A stretch of DNA of 41,502 bases, taken from Deltaproteobacteria bacterium. GTDB taxonomy: Bacteria > Desulfobacterota > RBG-13-43-22. Made by a program: the position numbers and the translations under genes. The stretch is from contig JACQYK010000087.1 in NCBI GenBank assembly GCA_016208255.1, positions 1-41,502 on the forward strand, in the 5' to 3' direction. Numbering within the stretch: position 1 is the first letter of the stretch; each line of letters opens with the position of its first letter. The notes below the pieces were generated by a model. The model was given only the letters and a program-made list of their open reading frames with translations, was not told the DNA's origin and searched no databases. This document shows positions 40,385-41,502 of the stretch, piece after piece.

Positions 40385-41197
40385 TTATGTTTGGAAAGAC
40401 TCTTTCTCTCTTTGAGAATAGTCCTGAAACTCATCCAGCACATTCATATTTAAGCAAATGCTCCTGTCCTCGACCGGAACAAAAGCGGTTCGCTTAACAG
40501 GAAGGGCTTGAATCTGAAGGTCAAGCCGGGCCAGAGGGGATGGGAGAGGGACTTTAGTCAGGCGGCCGAGAAACTCGCCGCCCAGCAAAACAGGATGGCC
40601 GCCTCTGGATTGATATCGGGGAATAGCCGCGTCCATCGAATGGCTGAAGGCCTCAGCCAGTTTTTCAAAGACCTCTTTCCCCGGACAGGGCACATCGATG
40701 GGCAGGATAAAAGCCCCGCCCCCTTCTCGATCCCTGCCGGCCCGCAGTCCCTCCCAGGGGAAGGCAGGAATTCTGTTCCCCTCTCCCCTGGTGGGAGAGG
40801 GTTGGGGTGAGGGGGATGGGTAATTAGCCTGCAAAAAAGTAATAGCCCGCTGCAGGGAAGAGAACTGGCCCTGTTCCGGCATCGGATTGACAGCCACCAA
40901 CATTTCCAGTCCGAGTTGCGCAATTGGTTGGTTTACGGCTTTTTCCAGCCAGGGAATCTTTGCGAAATATTGTTCCTGATGGAACCCCAGGACCACGACC
41001 GCCCTCTTTCCGGAAGCGGCCTTAAATCGCCTGAGTTGTTCTATCAGCCAGGGTTGTCCCTGATAATCCAAAAGGCCTTTGGGACTTCCCATCCGGGAGG
41101 ACCGGCCCCCGGCCAGAAGAATCAAGGGAAGGTCTTTAATGGGATCTTTGAATTCTGTACGCTGCATATTGTTTACGAAAAATGATAAAAACGGCAC
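40385..41197 (-). CDS. MobA/MocA-like nucleotidyltransferase with repeat-encoded insertion
   Basis: 270 residues from a GTG at 41197; an ATG at 41167 is equally possible and neither has a good ribosome binding site. The Rossmann-like NTP-transferase motif LLAGGRSSRMGSPKG (about 27-41) and ILPIDVPCPG (about 164-173, metal site) fit the molybdenum-cofactor guanylyl/cytidylyl-transferase family. GGHPVLLG near 205 matches the family's GHP motif. Between QANY and AFILPIDVP about 35 residues are encoded by a palindromic repeat (PSPQPSPTRGEG and following). Related enzymes lack it, but the frame stays open, so the protein may still fold with an enlarged loop. Likely substrate: CTP or GTP and molybdopterin. 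Confidence 0.82.
   Translation of the reverse strand: MPFLSFFVNNMQRTEFKDPIKDLPLILLAGGRSSRMGSPKGLLDYQGQPWLIEQLRRFKAASGKRAVVVLGFHQEQYFAKIPWLEKAVNQPIAQLGLEMLVAVNPMPEQGQFSSLQRAITFLQANYPSPSPQPSPTRGEGNRIPAFPWEGLRAGRDREGGGAFILPIDVPCPGKEVFEKLAEAFSHSMDAAIPRYQSRGGHPVLLGGEFLGRLTKVPLPSPLARLDLQIQALPVKRTAFVPVEDRSICLNMNVLDEFQDYSQREKESFQT
40716..40820. repeat. palindromic repeat inserted in the nucleotidyltransferase coding sequence
   Basis: CCTCTCCC and GGGAGAGG arms (about 40780-40800) form a hairpin followed by GTTGGGGTGAGGGGGA, the dispersed repeat that yields PSPQPSPTRGEG peptides in many Gram-negative genomes. A second part (TCCCTGCCGGCCCGCAGTCC and onward) extends it to about 105 bp, a multiple of three. 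Confidence 0.7.
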
Positions 41198-41238
41198 TGA
41201 AACGCCTGGGCACCTATCTTTCCGGTAATTTTAGCGGG

Positions 41239-41502
41239 TTATTGATCAACTTTAGCGATGAATGACCTCAGCAGTTTCACATCGGGCTCTGACCACCCGA
41301 GTGATTTATAGAATTCCTCGGCATCATGCCATACGTCGGAAATCAGTACAGCACAGCCTAAGACTGCGAGTTCCTTTTGGACTCTTTCAATGAGTTTCGT
41401 TCCAACCCCATGGCTCCGTTCGGAACTCTTCACGATGAGTTCACTCAGGTAGGCGCGGAATCCGAGATCGTGAGCGCAAACAAAGCCGAGAACCTGCCCG
41501 GC
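41239..41502 (-). CDS. GNAT-family N-acetyltransferase, C-terminal part
   Basis: The 87 visible codons run off the window edge, so the N-terminus is missing. LGFVCAHDLGFRAYLSELIV is the central beta-strand region. SHGVGTKLIERVQKE holds the acetyl-CoA pyrophosphate-binding loop (R/Q-x-x-G-x-G/A). DAEEFYKSLGW is the usual C-terminal GNAT motif. The reading frame is open to the edge; a GTG at 41433 is internal, not the start. The substrate is unknown. Confidence 0.85.
   Translation of the reverse strand, partial: AGQVLGFVCAHDLGFRAYLSELIVKSSERSHGVGTKLIERVQKELAVLGCAVLISDVWHDAEEFYKSLGWSEPDVKLLRSFIAKVDQ

Noticed and set aside
1..41502. CRISPR arrays, tRNA/rRNA genes, prophage or intact insertion sequence
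   Set aside because: No regularly spaced identical repeats, no tRNA cloverleaf, no transposase, integrase or phage structural gene was seen.

Overview
The window looks like a chromosomal stretch from an anaerobic Desulfobacterota-type ('deltaproteobacterial') bacterium. The support is a selenocysteine-using HdrA/MvhD/MetF/MetV cluster, a DsrE/TusA/NarI-like/HdrD-like sulfur-redox cluster, many PAS histidine kinases, a sigma-54 activator, and abundant intergenic palindromic repeats. No tRNA, rRNA, CRISPR array, intact insertion sequence or phage gene was seen. Taxonomy is inferred from gene content only.

Layout. 1-1513: a possible 3' part of a cobalamin riboswitch cut by the window edge, then an outer-membrane beta-barrel protein with a polyproline linker, its own sigma-70 promoter and a strong terminator. 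1597-6742 (minus): a larA-like nickel-pincer racemase followed by an ECF transporter (S, fused double ATPase, T), with a different repeat array in every junction. 6804-10426: divergent promoters, a MarR regulator, then DsrE-like, TusA, NarI-like cytochrome b and HdrD-like iron-sulfur genes. 10451-13096 (minus): a small membrane protein, a lipoprotein MsrAB fusion and a luciferase-like oxidoreductase. 13461-18540: a signalling block of two REC-PAS-kinases, a PAS-PAS kinase and a stand-alone cyclic-nucleotide domain.

18625-27441 (minus): an AroE-like protein, a single-domain response regulator and a six-gene cluster metF, hdrA (with an inserted GltD/NfnB-like module), a second hdrA, mvhD, metV, metF. 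Two of these genes contain in-frame UGA codons exactly where family members have a cysteine, each followed by a plausible SECIS hairpin. They are best read as selenoproteins, and plain ORF calling breaks both. The set resembles an electron-bifurcating methylene-tetrahydrofolate reductase, but HdrB and HdrC are absent from the window.

27836-34127: an NtrC-type activator that appears to start at AUU behind three dyad operators, an ACT-domain protein, a second single-domain response regulator, a PilZ-like/HDOD pair and a hybrid kinase. 34241-41502 (minus): ATP-dependent PEP carboxykinase, an ABC exporter with a transglutaminase-like protein, a MobA-like nucleotidyltransferase carrying a repeat inserted in its reading frame, and a truncated GNAT acetyltransferase.

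A second theme is repeats. Four copies of a two-hairpin element beginning TAAACCG supply or overlap stop codons (R1). There are also two copies of a 115-bp inverted-repeat element (R2), two copies of a conserved 37-bp core joined to a variable hairpin (R3), and degenerate heptanucleotide arrays at many gene ends (R4).
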